Assembly (NCBI RefSeq): GCF_004000255.1
Contig: NZ_RCIQ01000016.1
Location: forward strand, 57,009 to 121,008
DNA: 64,000 bases
Direction: 5' to 3'
Source of the DNA: Nioella ostreopsis
GTDB lineage: Bacteria; Pseudomonadota; Alphaproteobacteria; Rhodobacterales; Rhodobacteraceae
Part shown: piece after piece, positions 44,898-53,929 of the stretch
How positions within the stretch are numbered: position 1 is the first letter of the stretch
How the letters are laid out: each line of letters begins with the position of its first letter
Made by a program: the position numbers and the translations under genes
The notes under the pieces: model-generated
What the model saw: the letters and a program-made list of their open reading frames with translations, nothing else
What the model was told of the DNA's origin: nothing
Databases searched by the model: none

Positions 44898-45860
44898 ATG
44901 ACCCGCCCCGATCCCGATCTGATCCGCCAAACCGCCGCCCGTGTCCTGCGCATAGAGGGCGAGGCCGTGGCTCGCCTGGCCGATGCATTGCCCGTTGATT
45001 TCGAGGCCGCGGTAGAGGCGATCCTCGACGTCAAGGGCCGCGTGATCCTGTCGGGCATGGGCAAATCCGGCCATATCGCCCGCAAGATCAGCGCCACCCT
45101 CGCCTCAACCGGCACACCCTCCTATTTCGTGCATCCGGCCGAGGCGAGCCATGGCGACCTGGGCATGATCACGCCAGAGGATCTCTGCATCCTGATCTCG
45201 AATTCCGGTGAAACCTCGGAACTGGGCGACATCGTCGCCCATGTGGCCCGCTTCTCGATCCCGATGATCGGAATTTCGAAAAACCCCGACAGCACGCTGA
45301 TGAAAGCTGCCGATTTGCGGCTGATTTTACCAAATGAACCAGAGGCTTGCATCATCGGCATGGCGCCTACCACCTCGACCACGCTGACGCTCGCGCTTGG
45401 CGATGCACTGGCCGTGGCGGTGATGGAACGGCGCGGGTTCGTGGCGGAAAACTTCCGCACCTTCCACCCCGGCGGCAAGCTTGGCGCGCAGCTGGCGACG
45501 GCGGCGCAGCTGATGCATTCGGGCACGGCCCTGCCGCTGGTGCCCTCGGATATGGCCATGCCGGATGTGCTGCTGGTGATGACCGAAAAGGGCTTCGGCA
45601 TCGCGGGCGTGACCGAGGGCGGCAGGCTGACCGGGGTCGTCACCGACGGAGACTTGCGGCGCAACATGGAGGGGCTGATGGGCAAGACCGCCGGTCAGGT
45701 CGCCACGCAGAATCCCCGCGTCATCGCCCCCGATACGCTGGCAGCCGAGGCCGTGGGCCTCATGTCCGGCCGCATCACCGCGCTGTTCGTGCTGGATGAA
45801 ACCGGCACACCCCTCGGCCTTCTGCACATCCACGACTGCCTGCGCGCCGGAGTTCTCTGA
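44898..45860 (+). CDS. kdsD: Arabinose-5-phosphate isomerase (KpsF/GutQ family)
   Basis: The 320-residue enzyme converts ribulose 5-phosphate to arabinose 5-phosphate for Kdo synthesis. An N-terminal SIS domain shows GRVILSGMGKSGHIARKISA and ISNSGETSELGDIV. Two CBS motifs follow from about 205 (VPSDMAMPDVLLVMTEKGFG and VIAPDTLAAEAVGLMSGRI). Length is normal. No other Kdo gene is adjacent. It converges with the ROK repressor gene, separated by 2 bases. Confidence 0.95.
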   Translation: MTRPDPDLIRQTAARVLRIEGEAVARLADALPVDFEAAVEAILDVKGRVILSGMGKSGHIARKISATLASTGTPSYFVHPAEASHGDLGMITPEDLCILISNSGETSELGDIVAHVARFSIPMIGISKNPDSTLMKAADLRLILPNEPEACIIGMAPTTSTTLTLALGDALAVAVMERRGFVAENFRTFHPGGKLGAQLATAAQLMHSGTALPLVPSDMAMPDVLLVMTEKGFGIAGVTEGGRLTGVVTDGDLRRNMEGLMGKTAGQVATQNPRVIAPDTLAAEAVGLMSGRITALFVLDETGTPLGLLHIHDCLRAGVL

Positions 45861-45862
45861 CG

Positions 45863-47068
45863 TCAGATCGTATAGCCGATCAGGAACCGCCCAAGCAGCG
45901 GCTGGCTGGCCGCGCCGAGCGACCGCGCATCGGCGCCGACGGTGCCTGTTTCGACAACGGGCCGTTCCAACCCGGTGAAATCGAGCCTGTCAAAGCTTGC
46001 CCGCACTTCGGAAACAAGCGCGTTTCTCAGGTTTTCCGGCATCCATCCGTCGATCTTGACCGCCTCGAAATCAATCACCGACATGGCGGAATGGGCTGCT
46101 CGTGCGATGGCATGCGCAGCTTCTGCCGTCCATTCGTGCAGCAAGGTTTCGGGCATGTCCCACCCCTCGGGGCTGTCCCACAGCATTCCGCTATCCAGCC
46201 CTGCCTCGGTCAGTCGGCGTTCCAGCACCACCAGTGACGCGAGGTCCATCAGCTGCCGTTGCTGCCCGCCAAGGTCCACCACCGGCATCGGGCCGATGGC
46301 CCCGGCATTGCCCGTCGGACCGGTAAACAGCGTGCCATTGAGAACCACCCCGCCACCGATGAAGAAGCCTATGAAGATATGCAGGAAATTCGCGGGTTGT
46401 TCGCCGGTGCCGAAGACCAGTTCTGCACTACAGGCGGATGTGGCGTCGTTCTGAAGATAGACCTGCATGTCCAGCGCGCCCGACAGTTCCACCAGCAGAT
46501 CACGGCTCTGCCAGGCGGCCATCTTGCCCGGCTCCACGCCGATCATGCGGGCCCAGTCCCACAACTGGAACGGAATAGCGATGCCGAGCCCGGCAATGCG
46601 CGGGCGCTGATCGGCGGGCAGGGAAAGTCGAAGCTCGTCCACTGCGTCCAGAGAGAACGCCAGAACGTCACTGAAATCAGGATAGGCATAAATCTGTTTT
46701 CGCCGCGCGATGATCTGGCCCAGAAAATCCGTCAGGATCATCTCTGCCGACCTGCGACCGACCTTTAGGCCAAGGAAATAGGCCCCTTCAGGGTTCAGCC
46801 GCATCGGCACCGAGGGCTGACCGACCTTGCCGCGCATCGGTTCCCCTTTCAGCAGCAGCCCCTCGTCTTCGAGGCTGCGCATGATCACCGATACGGTCTG
46901 CGCCGACAGCCCGGTCAACCGGGCAATCTCGGCCTTTGCCAACGCGCCATGGCGGCGAATCAGGGTCAGCACAAGGCGTTCGTTCTGCGCCCGCATGCCG
47001 GTCTGATTCGTGCCGCGCGTTTCCTTGCTGGCAACAGCCTGCGCCGGTTTTTCAGTGGTGTCGGTCAT
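45863..47068 (-). CDS. ROK-family transcriptional regulator of the fructose operon
   Basis: The 401-residue protein has an N-terminal winged helix (LAKAEIARLTGLSAQTVSVI, about 45-64) and a ROK domain (GAYFLGLKVGRRSAEMILTDF; GGVVLNGTLFTGPTGNAGAIGPM), as in NagC/Mlc/FrcR. The start at 47068 is supported by GGGGAGATAACC just upstream. It is divergent from frcB and likely represses the frcBCAK operon in the absence of sugar, similar to FrcR-type control in rhizobia. The TAAATAA/TTATTTA palindrome between them is its likely site. Confidence 0.9.
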   Translation of the reverse strand: MTDTTEKPAQAVASKETRGTNQTGMRAQNERLVLTLIRRHGALAKAEIARLTGLSAQTVSVIMRSLEDEGLLLKGEPMRGKVGQPSVPMRLNPEGAYFLGLKVGRRSAEMILTDFLGQIIARRKQIYAYPDFSDVLAFSLDAVDELRLSLPADQRPRIAGLGIAIPFQLWDWARMIGVEPGKMAAWQSRDLLVELSGALDMQVYLQNDATSACSAELVFGTGEQPANFLHIFIGFFIGGGVVLNGTLFTGPTGNAGAIGPMPVVDLGGQQRQLMDLASLVVLERRLTEAGLDSGMLWDSPEGWDMPETLLHEWTAEAAHAIARAAHSAMSVIDFEAVKIDGWMPENLRNALVSEVRASFDRLDFTGLERPVVETGTVGADARSLGAASQPLLGRFLIGYTI

Positions 47069-47119
47069 GGTTATCTCCCCACTGGGATATTGTGAGGCGC
47101 AAGGCAAGACGTCAATAAT

Positions 47120-47140
47120 TAAATAAGAGTGATTTATTTA
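47120..47140. promoter_or_regulatory. Candidate ROK operator in the frcR-frcB spacer
   Basis: TAAATAA-N7-TTATTTA, an AT-rich palindrome in GC-rich surroundings, sits just before TTGACA (47141-47146), a good -35 hexamer for frcB. Typical NagC/FrcR-type operators are AT-rich palindromes of this kind. Confidence 0.7.
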
Positions 47141-47223
47141 TTGACAGCGGACCGGGAGTCGAGGCATTCAAGAGGCCATGGGGCGATGAGGCGCCCTTCT
47201 TTGATACTTTCTGGGAGGAAGAC

Positions 47224-48258
47224 ATGACCAAGACCTTCAAGGCCCTTATGATGGGTGGTGCGGCCGCTCTGGCGATGACCGGGGCAGCGCATGCAGATGC
47301 GCATGGTGACGCGATCACCGCCTGCCTGATCACCAAGACCGACACCAACCCGTTCTTCGTGAAGATGCGTGAAGGTGCGACCGAGGCCGCCGAGGCCGCG
47401 GGCATCAACCTGCAAACCTACGCTGGCGCTATCGACGGCGACGTTGAAAGCCAGGTGGCAGCGGTTGAAACCTGCATTGCCGCCGGTGCATCCGGCATCC
47501 TGATCACGCCGTCCGACTCCCGCGCTCTTGCGCCGGTTATCGGTCAGGCGCGTGAAGCTGGCCTTCTGGTCATCGCGCTCGACACCCCGTTCGAGCCTGC
47601 GGACACCGCAGACGCAACCTTCGCGACCGACAACTTCGAAGCCGGCCGCCTGATCGGTGCCTGGGCCGCTGCCACGCTTGGCGACGCTGCCGCAGATGCC
47701 CGCATCGGCCTGCTGGATCTGAACCCCTCGGAAGTGTCGGTCGACTACCTGCGCGATCAGGGCTTCCTGACCGGTTTCGGCATCGACGTGATGGACCCGA
47801 CCGACATCGGCGACGAAACCGATGAACGGATCGTCGGCAACGACGTCACCAACGGCAACGAAGAAGGCGGCCGGACCGCGATGGAGAACCTTCTCCAGAT
47901 CGATCCGTCGATCAACGTGGTCTACACCATCAACGAACCCGCTGCTGCCGGTGCCTATGCCGCGCTTCAGGCCTTCGGTCTTCAGGACCAGGCGCTGATC
48001 GTTTCGGTTGACGGTGGCTGTGCCGGTGTCCGCGACGTGGCCGCCGGTGTCATCGGCGCGACCTCCATGCAGTTCCCGCTGCGCATGGCGTCGCTCGGGA
48101 TCGAGGCGATTGCCCAGTATGCCGAAGACGGCAGCCTGCCCGAGAACTCCGAAGGGCTCGACTTCTTCAACACCGGCGTGATGCTGGTGACGGACAGCCC
48201 GGTCGAGGGCATCGAGTCGATCACCTCGGAAGAAGCACTGGAACTTTGCTGGGGCTGA
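47224..48258 (+). CDS. frcB: Fructose ABC transporter periplasmic binding protein
   Basis: The 344-residue protein has a signal peptide ending near AHADA (about 24) and the periplasmic-binding-like fold of the sugar class ([23 protein letters not shown]-like [19 protein letters not shown]). Together with frcC, frcA and frcK the order is that of frcBCAK in rhizobia, where it imports fructose, ribose and mannose. GGGAGGAAGAC precedes the ATG. A strong hairpin follows at 48275, as is usual after binding-protein genes in sugar operons. Confidence 0.9.
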   Translation: MTKTFKALMMGGAAALAMTGAAHADAHGDAITACLITKTDTNPFFVKMREGATEAAEAAGINLQTYAGAIDGDVESQVAAVETCIAAGASGILITPSDSRALAPVIGQAREAGLLVIALDTPFEPADTADATFATDNFEAGRLIGAWAAATLGDAAADARIGLLDLNPSEVSVDYLRDQGFLTGFGIDVMDPTDIGDETDERIVGNDVTNGNEEGGRTAMENLLQIDPSINVVYTINEPAAAGAYAALQAFGLQDQALIVSVDGGCAGVRDVAAGVIGATSMQFPLRMASLGIEAIAQYAEDGSLPENSEGLDFFNTGVMLVTDSPVEGIESITSEEALELCWG

Positions 48259-48274
48259 TCCCTGCAACTCTCCC

Positions 48275-48297
48275 GGGGCGGCCGCTTGTGCCGCCCC
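48275..48297 (+). terminator. Intercistronic hairpin after frcB
   Basis: GGGGCGGC and GCCGCCCC pair across CGCTTGT, without a T tract. Typical of processed 3' ends that let the binding protein be made in excess of the permease. Confidence 0.7.
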
Positions 48298-48381
48298 ACC
48301 CCCTACACCCCAAAATCATTGCCGCATCCCCGCCTGACCTGCATGGTATGGGCTGGTGCGGATATGGTCGGAGAGGATGAC

Positions 48382-49458
48382 ATGGCGGATCAAAACTCTA
48401 CGCCGGACCGGGATTTCGAGAGCGTCCTGACCTCCAGCGATACATCCGTTGCAGAATTCGAAGACAGCAATCGCGGCGTGGTTGGCACGCTACAGCATGT
48501 TCTGCACGGAAATCCCACATTGGTGCCTGTAATCGTTCTGGTCGTGGCCGTTCTGGCCTTTGGCCTGATCGCGGGCGACCGGTTCTTCACACCCTTCAAC
48601 CTGACGCTGATCATGCAGCAGGTCTCGATCATCGGGATCCTTGCCGCGGCGCAAAGCCTGGTGATCATCACCGCAGGCATCGACCTGTCGGTCGCGGCCA
48701 TCATGGTGCTGATGAGCGTCATTTCCGGCAAGCTGGCCGTGGAGCTTGGTGTTCCCGCGCCGCTGGCGCTGTTGATCGGCTTTGCAGGCGGCATCGGGGC
48801 GGGCTACATGAACGGCTTGCTGATCACCAAGGTCAAACTGCCGCCCTTCATCACCACGCTTGGCACCTGGAACATCTTCTTTGCGCTGAACCTGTGGTTG
48901 TCCGGTGCTCAGTCCATTCGTGGTCAGGACATCGACGCCACCGCGCCGCTGCTCAAGTTCTTCGGTCTCAGCTTCACCATCGGGTCGGCGCGCGTCACCT
49001 ATGGCGTGCTGTTGATGATCGTGATCTTCATGGCGCTCTGGTATCTTCTGAACAAGACCGCATGGGGCCGCCACGTCTACATGATCGGGGACGACAAGGA
49101 AGCCGCCGAACTGGCCGGTATCCGCACCGACCGCACCCTGCGGCAGGTCTACATGCTGGCGGGCTTCATCTGCGCGCTGGCGGCCTGGGCGTCCATCGGG
49201 CGTGTGGGGTCGATTTCGCCGCAGAGTTTCTACGAGGGCAACCTTGAAAGCATCACCGCCGTGGTGATCGGAGGCATCTCGCTGTTCGGCGGGCGCGGCT
49301 CGATCATGGGGGCGCTTTTCGGCGCGCTCATTGTGGGCGTGTTCCAGTCGGGGCTGCGTCTGGCTGGTGTGGACGTGCTGTGGCAGGTCTTCGCCATCGG
49401 CTGGCTTATCATCATCGCGGTCGCGGTCGACCAATGGATCAGAAAGGTTTCGGCATGA
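48382..49458 (+). CDS. frcC: Fructose ABC transporter permease
   Basis: The 358-residue membrane protein of the BPD_transp_2 (RbsC/AraH) family has about eight to ten spans and the family motif LVIITAGIDLSVAAIMVLMS, plus GDDKEAAELAGIRTDRTL as the conserved coupling loop. N-terminal about 45 residues are hydrophilic. The ATG at 48382 is supported by GGAGAGGATGAC; the frame runs upstream to 48286 without homology. Translationally coupled with frcA (ATGA overlap). Confidence 0.9.
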   Translation: MADQNSTPDRDFESVLTSSDTSVAEFEDSNRGVVGTLQHVLHGNPTLVPVIVLVVAVLAFGLIAGDRFFTPFNLTLIMQQVSIIGILAAAQSLVIITAGIDLSVAAIMVLMSVISGKLAVELGVPAPLALLIGFAGGIGAGYMNGLLITKVKLPPFITTLGTWNIFFALNLWLSGAQSIRGQDIDATAPLLKFFGLSFTIGSARVTYGVLLMIVIFMALWYLLNKTAWGRHVYMIGDDKEAAELAGIRTDRTLRQVYMLAGFICALAAWASIGRVGSISPQSFYEGNLESITAVVIGGISLFGGRGSIMGALFGALIVGVFQSGLRLAGVDVLWQVFAIGWLIIIAVAVDQWIRKVSA

Positions 49459-50228
49459 CGAACCCAATCTTGCAAGCCCGCGGACTGGTCAAACGCTATG
49501 GCCGCGTCACCGCGCTGGACAACGCCGATTTCGATCTGATGCCGGGGGAAATCCTCGCGGTCATCGGCGATAACGGGGCCGGAAAATCCTCGCTCATCAA
49601 GGCCATTTCCGGCGCGGTCATCCCTGATGAGGGGCGGATCACGCTGGAGGGGCAGGAGGTCAGCTACAGCTCGCCCCTGCATGCCCGCGAGGCCGGGATC
49701 GAATGCGTCTACCAGACGCTGGCCCTGTCGCCCGCCCTGTCGATCACCGACAACATGTTCGTGGGCCGCGAGCTGAAAAAGCCCGGCTTCATGGGCAAAT
49801 ACATGGGGATGCTCGACCGCAAGGCGATGGAGGATTTTGCCCGCGCGAAACTGTCGGAACTGGGCCTGATGACGATCCAGAACATCAACCAGGCGGTGGA
49901 AACCCTCTCGGGTGGCCAGCGTCAGGGGGTTGCCGTTGCCCGCGCGGCGGCCTTCGGATCGAAGGTCATCATCCTCGACGAACCCACGGCGGCGCTTGGC
50001 GTCAAGGAAAGCCGCAAGGTGCTGGAACTGATCCAGGATGTGCGGTCGCGCGGCACGCCGGTGGTGCTGATCAGCCATAACATGCCGCACGTGTTCGAGG
50101 TGGCCGACCGCATTCACATCCACCGCTTGGGCAAGCGCCTGACGGTTGTGGATCCGAAAGAGGTCAGCATGTCGGACGCAGTGGCCCTGATGACAGGAGC
50201 AATGCAGCCCGATGCCGTCGCGGCCTGA
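49455..50228 (+). CDS. frcA: Fructose ABC transporter ATP-binding protein
   Basis: The 257-residue ATPase has one nucleotide-binding domain: Walker [10 protein letters not shown] (from residue 38), signature LSGGQRQGVAVARA and Walker B VIILDEPTAALGV. Sugar CUT2 systems usually have a fused double ATPase of about 500 residues, so a homodimer of this single-domain form is likely. The start at 49455 overlaps the frcC stop. It overlaps the frcK start by 17 bases. Confidence 0.92.
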   Translation: MTNPILQARGLVKRYGRVTALDNADFDLMPGEILAVIGDNGAGKSSLIKAISGAVIPDEGRITLEGQEVSYSSPLHAREAGIECVYQTLALSPALSITDNMFVGRELKKPGFMGKYMGMLDRKAMEDFARAKLSELGLMTIQNINQAVETLSGGQRQGVAVARAAAFGSKVIILDEPTAALGVKESRKVLELIQDVRSRGTPVVLISHNMPHVFEVADRIHIHRLGKRLTVVDPKEVSMSDAVALMTGAMQPDAVAA

Positions 50229-50838
50229 AGACACTGCCCAAACGACCCTGCCGCATCTGCTTGCACTCAAGGGCTCACGCAAGTTGATCGCGGTCGCGGG
50301 GCCGCCGGGATCGGGGAAATCCTCGGTCTCGGCGGCTCTGTGTTCGGAATTGCGGCAGGCCGGGCGATCCGCTGCAGTGGTTCCCATGGATGGGTTTCAT
50401 CTCGATAATGCCATCCTGATGCAGCGCGGATTGCTGGACCGGAAGGGATCGCCTGCCACGTTCGACGCGGCGGGTTTCGTGCATCTGGTGCGCCGGATCG
50501 CGGCGGGTCAGGACGTGATCTATCCCGTCTTCGACCGGGACCGCGACATTGCCATCGCGGGCGCGGCGCATCTTCCATCCGATACGGAGTTCGTGCTGTT
50601 TGAGGGCAACTACCTGCTCCTGAACGACGCGCCATGGTCCGAGCTTCGGCCGCTATGGACACAGGCCATTGCCATCGACACCCGGCGCGAGGTGCTGGCG
50701 CACCGTCTTTTGCAGCGTTGGCTGGATCACGGGTTGCCCGAGGCGCAGGCTGCGGCTCGCCGCGATGCCAACGACATGCCCAATGCGGATCTGGTATTGG
50801 CCAACAGCGTGCCTGCCGATCTGACGATTTCCAACTGA
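50212..50838 (+). CDS. frcK: FrcK-type P-loop kinase
   Basis: The 208-residue protein has a Walker A GPPGSGKSS (from residue 30), the MDGFHLDNAIL segment and a DRDRDIAIAG acidic loop of the uridine/pantothenate-kinase-like fold. The frcBCAK order identifies it as FrcK. Despite its name, in rhizobia this is a predicted kinase with unproven substrate, likely fructose. It overlaps frcA by 17 bases. A PfkB kinase follows in the same direction. Confidence 0.85.
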   Translation: MPSRPEDTAQTTLPHLLALKGSRKLIAVAGPPGSGKSSVSAALCSELRQAGRSAAVVPMDGFHLDNAILMQRGLLDRKGSPATFDAAGFVHLVRRIAAGQDVIYPVFDRDRDIAIAGAAHLPSDTEFVLFEGNYLLLNDAPWSELRPLWTQAIAIDTRREVLAHRLLQRWLDHGLPEAQAAARRDANDMPNADLVLANSVPADLTISN

Positions 50839-50856
50839 CCGAAGGACCGAAAACCC

Positions 50857-51786
50857 ATGATCCTCTGCTGTGGTGAAGCCCTGATCGACATGATCCCAAG
50901 CCCGACACTTGAAAGCGGACGGGATGGATTCGTGCCGCATTCCGGCGGTGCTGTCTTCAACACCGCGATCGCCTTGGGGCGGCTCGGGGTGCAGACCGGG
51001 ATGATCACCGGATTGTCGACCGACATGTTCGGACAGCAACTGGCCGATGCACTGCACGCCAGCCATGTGGATACGACCCGCGTCATCCGGTCTGACCGGC
51101 CCACGACGCTGGCCTTCGTCAAGCTGACCGATGGACATGCGAGCTATTCTTTCTTCGACGAAAGCTCTGCCGGTCGGATGATCCGGCCCGAGGATCTGCC
51201 AAACCTGTCGGACGAGGTCAGCGCGCTGTTCTTTGGCGGCATCAGCCTCGCCGTGGAACCCTGCGCCGACACCTATGCTGCGCTCGCGGAACGCGAAGCT
51301 GCGGGACGCGCGGTCATGATGGATCCGAATATCCGTCCCGGTTTCATCAAGGATGTGGACCGCTACCGCGACCGTCTGGCCCGGATGCTGCGGTTGACTG
51401 ACATCGTCAAGGTGTCCGACGAGGATCTGAACTGGATATATCCTGGCCCGGATTCACTGTCCGCCAAGCTGGATATGCTGCGGGCGACCGGACCCCGGAT
51501 CGTTGTCATGACCCGAGGAGGCGAGGGGGCAACCGCCTATTTGTCGGACGGGACCGAAGTGACCGTCGCGGCCGAACGTGTGACCGCCGTGGACACGGTA
51601 GGCGCCGGAGACACCTTCAATGCCGGGGTCATGGCCAGCCTGTCGGAACAGGGGCTGCTGACCAAGGCGGGCGTGGCCGGGGTGACGGCAACCCAGATGG
51701 ATACCGCCCTGACGCTGGCCGCGAAAGCCGCTGCCATTACCGTCAGCCGGGCCGGGGCCAACCCTCCGTGGCGCGAAGAGCTGTAG
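50857..51786 (+). CDS. PfkB-family carbohydrate kinase (fructokinase-like)
   Basis: The 309-residue sugar kinase opens ILCCGEALIDMIPS and has the PfkB motif 2 DTVGAGDTFNAGVMASL with the catalytic Asp, and the KVSDEDLNWIYP segment typical of fructokinase (ScrK-like). It would phosphorylate imported fructose at C1 or C6. It follows frcK by 18 bases, so it likely belongs to the fructose operon. The next gene is a LacI regulator. Confidence 0.9.
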   Translation: MILCCGEALIDMIPSPTLESGRDGFVPHSGGAVFNTAIALGRLGVQTGMITGLSTDMFGQQLADALHASHVDTTRVIRSDRPTTLAFVKLTDGHASYSFFDESSAGRMIRPEDLPNLSDEVSALFFGGISLAVEPCADTYAALAEREAAGRAVMMDPNIRPGFIKDVDRYRDRLARMLRLTDIVKVSDEDLNWIYPGPDSLSAKLDMLRATGPRIVVMTRGGEGATAYLSDGTEVTVAAERVTAVDTVGAGDTFNAGVMASLSEQGLLTKAGVAGVTATQMDTALTLAAKAAAITVSRAGANPPWREEL

Positions 51787-51821
51787 CATCTCAGGCTTGC
51801 CGATTGCGTACAAAGCCGAAA

Positions 51822-51841
51822 ACACGTCATAAATGACGTGT
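51822..51841. promoter_or_regulatory. LacI-type palindrome upstream of the inositol lacI gene
   Basis: ACACGTCAT-AA-ATGACGTGT, 16 bases before the lacI ATG, has 9-base arms. It shares GTCAT-W-AATGAC with the site at 52926, so it is a likely autoregulatory site. Confidence 0.75.
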
Positions 51842-51857
51842 CTGGCGCGAGGTGATC

Positions 51858-52889
51858 ATGGCAAGGCGTTCTACCGTAAAGGATGTGGCCCGCGAGGCCG
51901 GTGTCAGCGTATCGACCGTGGACCGGGCGTTGAACGGTCGGATGAAGGTGCGCGAGGAAACGCTGCGCAAGATCGCCGAAGCCGCGCATAAGCTTGGCTA
52001 CCACGCTCGCGGATTGATCGACCATCGCATGCGGCCCGACCGGCCCAAGATGCGGTTTGGCTTCGTGCTGCTGAAACCGTCACAGGCGTTCTACCAGCAA
52101 TTCGCCAAGGAGATCGAAAAGGCGGTCTCGGCCCGCAAGGATATCGATGGTCAGGCGGTGATCCGCTATGCCAAATCACAGGCGCCGGAGGAATTTGCCA
52201 GCCTGATGGAAAGCCTTGGCCGCCGGGTTGACTCTCTGGCCTGCGTTGCCGTGAACCACCAAAGCCTGAACCCCGTGGTGCGCGATTTGCAGGAAAAGGG
52301 CGTGCCGGTCTTTTCGCTGCTCAACGATTTCGCACAAGGCATCCGGCGCAACTATGTCGGGTCCAACAACGTCAAGATCGGGCGTATGGCGGCCTGGATG
52401 ATCTCGAAAACCGTCAAGCAACCGGGAAAGCTGGCCCTTTTCGTTGGGGGCAACCGCTGGCATGGACATGACCTGAGAGAGGTCGGGTTCCGGTCATGCA
52501 TCCGGGAAAACGCGCCCGCCCTGCCGGTGCTAGATACGCTGGTCAACCTGGAGACGCGTGAACTGACCTATGAGGCAACGCTGGACCTGCTGTCCCGCCA
52601 CCCAGACCTTCGGGGGCTCTATGTCGCGGGCGGAGGCATGGAAGGTGCGATTGCCGCCTTGCGGGAAATGCGCCAGCCGCATGAGGTTTCCCTCGTGGTC
52701 AACGAACTGACCGATGACAGCCGCGCCGCTCTTGCTGACGGCTATGCGGTCATGGCGATTGCAACGCCGCTCGACACGCTCTGTACAGAGCTGATCGAGC
52801 TGATGATCAACGCCGTTCATGCCGGGGATGACGGGGTTGTCGGGCAGTATTTCCTGCAACCGCGCATCTATTTGCCCGACATGATTTGA
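51858..52889 (+). CDS. LacI-family regulator of inositol use
   Basis: The 343-residue protein has a LacI helix-turn-helix at residues 5-30 (STVKDVAREAGVSVSTVDRAL) and a periplasmic-binding-like effector domain. It faces the same way as the iol operon and sits between two sets of palindromes with GTCAT/ATGAC arms. The ligand may be inositol or an early intermediate, but this is inferred from position. The ATG at 51858 has GAGGTGATC upstream; a GTG at 51852 is an alternative. Confidence 0.9.
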   Translation: MARRSTVKDVAREAGVSVSTVDRALNGRMKVREETLRKIAEAAHKLGYHARGLIDHRMRPDRPKMRFGFVLLKPSQAFYQQFAKEIEKAVSARKDIDGQAVIRYAKSQAPEEFASLMESLGRRVDSLACVAVNHQSLNPVVRDLQEKGVPVFSLLNDFAQGIRRNYVGSNNVKIGRMAAWMISKTVKQPGKLALFVGGNRWHGHDLREVGFRSCIRENAPALPVLDTLVNLETRELTYEATLDLLSRHPDLRGLYVAGGGMEGAIAALREMRQPHEVSLVVNELTDDSRAALADGYAVMAIATPLDTLCTELIELMINAVHAGDDGVVGQYFLQPRIYLPDMI

Positions 52890-52906
52890 TGACGTAAAAA
52901 CGTCAT
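52889..52906. promoter_or_regulatory. LacI-type palindrome after lacI (site 2)
   Basis: ATGACGT-AAAA-ACGTCAT has the same ACGTCAT word as sites 1 and 3 but with the arms in the outward order. It begins at the last base of the lacI stop codon, in the leader of the iol operon. Confidence 0.6.
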
Positions 52907-52925
52907 TTTTGCAGGCGCAGAAAAC

Positions 52926-52937
52926 GTCATTAATGAC
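52926..52937. promoter_or_regulatory. LacI-type palindrome before iolI (site 3)
   Basis: GTCATTAATGAC is a perfect 12-base palindrome that differs from the core of site 1 at one base. It lies about 20 bases before TTGACG (52957-52962), a possible -35 for the iol operon. Confidence 0.75.
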
Positions 52938-52989
52938 CAGAAATCGGAGTGCGCGATTGACGGAATCGCCGTTCTCCAACAATTTTCCG

Positions 52990-53025
52990 CCCGTCAGTCG
53001 CCATGCAGAAGCCGGCGCTGACGGG
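52990..53025 (+). promoter_or_regulatory. Leader hairpin overlapping the iolI ribosome-binding site
   Basis: CCCGTCAG-T-CGCC pairs with GGCG-CTGACGGG around an 11-base loop. The right arm ends in the first three bases of the GGGAGGG Shine-Dalgarno sequence at 53023-53029. Folding would reduce iolI translation; no ligand is known. Confidence 0.55.
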
Positions 53026-53032
53026 AGGGTTG

Positions 53033-53848
53033 ATGTATTTTTCGTTGAACCAGATCACTGCCCCGCGCACCGGGTTTGTCGAGTTTCTCGAACTCGCCAA
53101 GCGCGTTGGCTGCACGGGCGTGGAACTGCGCAACGATCTGGGCCGACCGCTCTTTGACGGCATGGACCCGGCGGAGGCAGGCGGCATTGCCCGCGATCTG
53201 GGGTTGCGCATCGTTGCGCTGAACCATCTCTATGCCTTCAACTCCTGGCCGCCGGAGCAGTCGCCCAATGCCGAAAGCCTGCTGGACGCAGCGGTCGCCT
53301 GCGGGGCCGAGGCTGTGTCCTTCACCCCGCGCAATGACGGTATCGGATGCGCAAATGGTGAGAGGCAGGCCAATCTGCGGATCGCGATCAAGGCCATTCT
53401 GCCGCTTCTGAAACAGGTCGGAATCACCGGACTGATCGAACCGCTCGGTTTCATGACATCGTCGCTGCGCAGCAAGGCCGAAGCGGTGGCGATCATCGAC
53501 ACGCTGGATGCCAAGGACCACCTGAAACTGGCCCACAACACGTTCCACCACTTCCTGGACGGCGACGCAAACCTGTTCCCGGACCATACTGCTCTGGTCC
53601 AGATATCGGGCGTTGTGGACGAGACGCTGACGCGGTCCGACATGCGTGATGAGCACAGGGTATTGGTGGATGACCGGGACCAGCTTGGAACGGTCGACCA
53701 GATCGCGGCCCTCGTCGCCGGAGGATATCGGGGCCCCGTGTCATTCGAATGCTTCGCGCCCGAGGTGCAGGACAGTGCCACGATCGAGGCAGACCTGAAA
53801 CGTTCAATCGAATTCATAGCATCGCGACTGAGGTCCATGGCGGCCTGA
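53033..53848 (+). CDS. iolI: IolI-type inosose isomerase (sugar phosphate isomerase/epimerase fold)
   Basis: The 271-residue TIM-barrel protein has the xylose-isomerase-like metal core (GVELRNDLG, ITGLIEPLGF, LKLAHNTFHHFL, PVSFECFAPEVQ), the features of IolI that interconverts 2-keto-myo-inositol isomers (scyllo/1-keto-D-chiro forms). The ATG at 53033 is supported by GGGAGGG; the frame extends to 53003 where an ATG lies inside a hairpin loop. First gene of the inositol operon and next to the transporter. Confidence 0.85.
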   Translation: MYFSLNQITAPRTGFVEFLELAKRVGCTGVELRNDLGRPLFDGMDPAEAGGIARDLGLRIVALNHLYAFNSWPPEQSPNAESLLDAAVACGAEAVSFTPRNDGIGCANGERQANLRIAIKAILPLLKQVGITGLIEPLGFMTSSLRSKAEAVAIIDTLDAKDHLKLAHNTFHHFLDGDANLFPDHTALVQISGVVDETLTRSDMRDEHRVLVDDRDQLGTVDQIAALVAGGYRGPVSFECFAPEVQDSATIEADLKRSIEFIASRLRSMAA

Positions 53849-53929
53849 GGGGATGCGTGAAATCGCCCCTCACGGGGCATCCGGCAAGAGGAAACGGTGC
53901 GCCGGACACCAAACTTGGGAGGAAACCTG

